The notes under the pieces are model-generated. The model saw only the letters and a program-made list of their open reading frames with translations, did no database searches and was not told where the DNA came from. Below are positions 6,147 to 6,871 of a stretch of 6,871 nt of DNA, in pieces. The DNA is taken from the NCBI GenBank assembly GCA_002436085.1, contig DIXT01000010.1, positions 1 through 6,871 on the forward strand. Direction: 5' to 3'. This DNA comes from Anaerolineaceae bacterium UBA6073. GTDB lineage: Bacteria; Chloroflexota; Anaerolineae; Anaerolineales; Anaerolineaceae. The translations under genes and the position numbers were made by a program. Positions within the stretch are counted from its first letter, which is position 1. Each line of letters starts with the position of its first letter.

Positions 6147-6174
6147 GCGCGGCTTATGTAAAGCCGCGCTTTTT
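6147..6174 (+). terminator. Intrinsic terminator after the aminotransferase
   Basis: GCGCGGCTT (6147-6155) pairs perfectly with AAGCCGCGC (6161-6169) across a 5-nt loop, followed by TTTTT (6170-6174). It starts 23 bp after the stop codon. The end motif of the first right-hand repeat begins two bases after the T-run. Confidence 0.95.
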
Positions 6175-6175
6175 G

Positions 6176-6291
6176 TTCGTCACCGCGAGGCACGAAGCGA
6201 TCTCCCGGTCAGGCATACAGACAGATTGCCGCGCCCCCTTCTTGGAATTCCCACATCTAAGACGTTCCTGTAGCGGGGGCTCGCAATGACG
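6176..6291 (+). repeat. Modular repeat copy 5, short form
   Basis: Starts with TTCGTCACCGCGAG (6176-6189) and a short linker GCACGAAGCGATCTCCC nearly identical to that of copy 4. Then come a variant linker end, the core left arm (6222-6241), a 28-nt loop (6242-6269) and the right arm (6270-6291, with GTAG for GCAG), ending CTCGCAATGACGA. Same orientation as the left array although about 5.5 kb away. Confidence 0.83.
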
Positions 6292-6298
6292 AGTCCCC

Positions 6299-6568
6299 CG
6301 TCATCGCTAGCGCGGCCATCTGTCACTGCGAGACCCTTTGCCACAACGGAGTATCGTGGTTATTGCGTTAGTCGACGGCAAAGGGTCGTGGCAGTCTGCC
6401 TGAAATATTCTGGAGAGAACTCAGAGGCATAGGCCTTAGTAATTAAGCCTGATAACTGGGGAAACGTACTCACCAAAGCTTAATAAGAGAGAAAGGCAGA
6501 TTGCCGCGCCCCCTTCTTGGGATTCCCACATCCAAGACGTTCCTGCAGCGGGGGCTCGCAACGACGAA
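6299..6568 (+). repeat. Modular repeat copy 6, complete long form
   Basis: Same module order as copy 3: end motif CGTCATCGCTAG (6299-6310) and a second GTCACTGCGAG (6322-6332); hairpin stem GACCCTTTGCC (6332-6342) with GGCAAAGGGTC (6377-6387); tail with TCTGGAGAGAACTC; long linker from 6429 (diverged from the two left copies); core left arm 6496-6516, loop 6517-6544 and right arm 6545-6568. The linker AGGCCTTAGTAATTAAGCCT can itself form a small stem with one bulged base. Confidence 0.83.
6332..6387. repeat. Long-stem hairpin of copy 6
   Basis: A perfect 11-bp inverted repeat GACCCTTTGCC/GGCAAAGGGTC surrounds a 34-nt loop (6343-6376) unrelated by eye to the loops of the other two hairpins. 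Confidence 0.85.
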
Positions 6569-6573
6569 TCGCC

Positions 6574-6730
6574 CGTCACCGCGATACCCTGAAGGGTACG
6601 GGTCCTGCGAAGCGCTCTCCGATCTATCATTACAGGCAGTTGTAGGGCGTCTGGCGACTTTCAAGCCGTGGTTTGAGCTAGCCTTTAGCTCTGTATCTCG
6701 CCTCGCAGGCGCTTCGCACCATGCCTCTCG
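6574..6730. repeat. Degenerate or recombined repeat remnant
   Basis: Begins with an end motif CGTCACCGCGA (6574-6584), a small hairpin TACCC-TGAA-GGGTA, and GCGAAGCGCTCTCC, which resembles the short-form linker GCGATCTCCC. It then has about 100 bp without the core arms. TCGCCTCGCAGGCGCTTCGC near 6696-6716 contains end-motif-like fragments. I see no gene here; open frames across it run into neighbouring repeats. Confidence 0.45.
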
Positions 6731-6871
6731 GTCACTGCGAGACCCTTTGCCATCAGTCCGTATTCCATCATAGGACACATGTTTGGCAAAGGGTCGTGGC
6801 AGTCTGTCTGTGTATGCTTGAAAAGCTGAGAGAGCACCAAAACTCAGAAGGCAGATTGCCGCGCCCCCTTC
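6731..6871 (+). repeat. Modular repeat copy 7, long form with a third linker, cut by window edge
   Basis: Starts with GTCACTGCGAG (6731-6741), then a perfect 12-bp hairpin stem GACCCTTTGCCA (6741-6752) with TGGCAAAGGGTC (6784-6795) around a 31-nt loop, then GTGGCAGTCTGTCTG. The linker 6811-6850 differs from both other linker types. The core left arm GATTGCCGCGCCCCCTTC ends exactly at the window end (6871), so loop and right arm are outside. Confidence 0.8.

Noticed and set aside
6470..6778. Overlapping open frames on both strands (90 and 102 residues)
   Set aside because: They run through repeat arms and linkers, have no recognisable domain or ribosome site, and exist on both strands at once because the repeats are GC-rich and palindromic.

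Overview
The window is bacterial, moderately GC-rich, and carries a compact four-gene core (about 803-6174) flanked on both sides by intergenic arrays of a modular palindromic repeat. The genes suggest a Chloroflexota bacterium of the Anaerolineae type: gap-pgk beside a YvcK/CofD-like protein with an N-terminal two-helix membrane extension, and a GabT-like class III aminotransferase of the subgroup shared with archaea. This placement is inferred from family resemblance only; no phylogenetic marker is present.

Layout. 1-696: tightly packed copies of one repeat family, including a tandem duplication with a period of about 414 bp. 697-802: unique AT-leaning intergenic sequence in which I see no gene. 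803-4631, minus strand: yvcK-like, then gap, then pgk, each with its own signal. The yvcK-like gene has a strong promoter placed so that its mRNA may be leaderless. gap has a sigma70-type promoter and a good Shine-Dalgarno site. A terminator-like hairpin sits between gap and pgk, and a strong intrinsic terminator follows pgk. 4698-6174, plus strand: a divergently transcribed class III aminotransferase with an extended -10 promoter, a hairpin plus T-run in its leader, and a strong terminator. 6176-6871: a second repeat array in the same orientation as the first, running off the window end.

Function. gap and pgk encode two consecutive steps of lower glycolysis/gluconeogenesis. YvcK-family proteins bind UDP-sugars and are needed for growth on gluconeogenic carbon sources in Bacillus, so the minus-strand cluster reads as a central-carbon module with a regulator at its head. 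The aminotransferase may link amino-acid or GABA nitrogen to 2-oxoglutarate/glutamate, but its substrate cannot be fixed from sequence.

The least explained part is the repeat family. It has constant palindromic arms, interchangeable linkers and roughly constant-length variable loops in two different hairpins. It is confined here to the regions downstream of the two convergent-facing gene ends. No transposase, integrase, Cas or RAYT gene is visible in the window.
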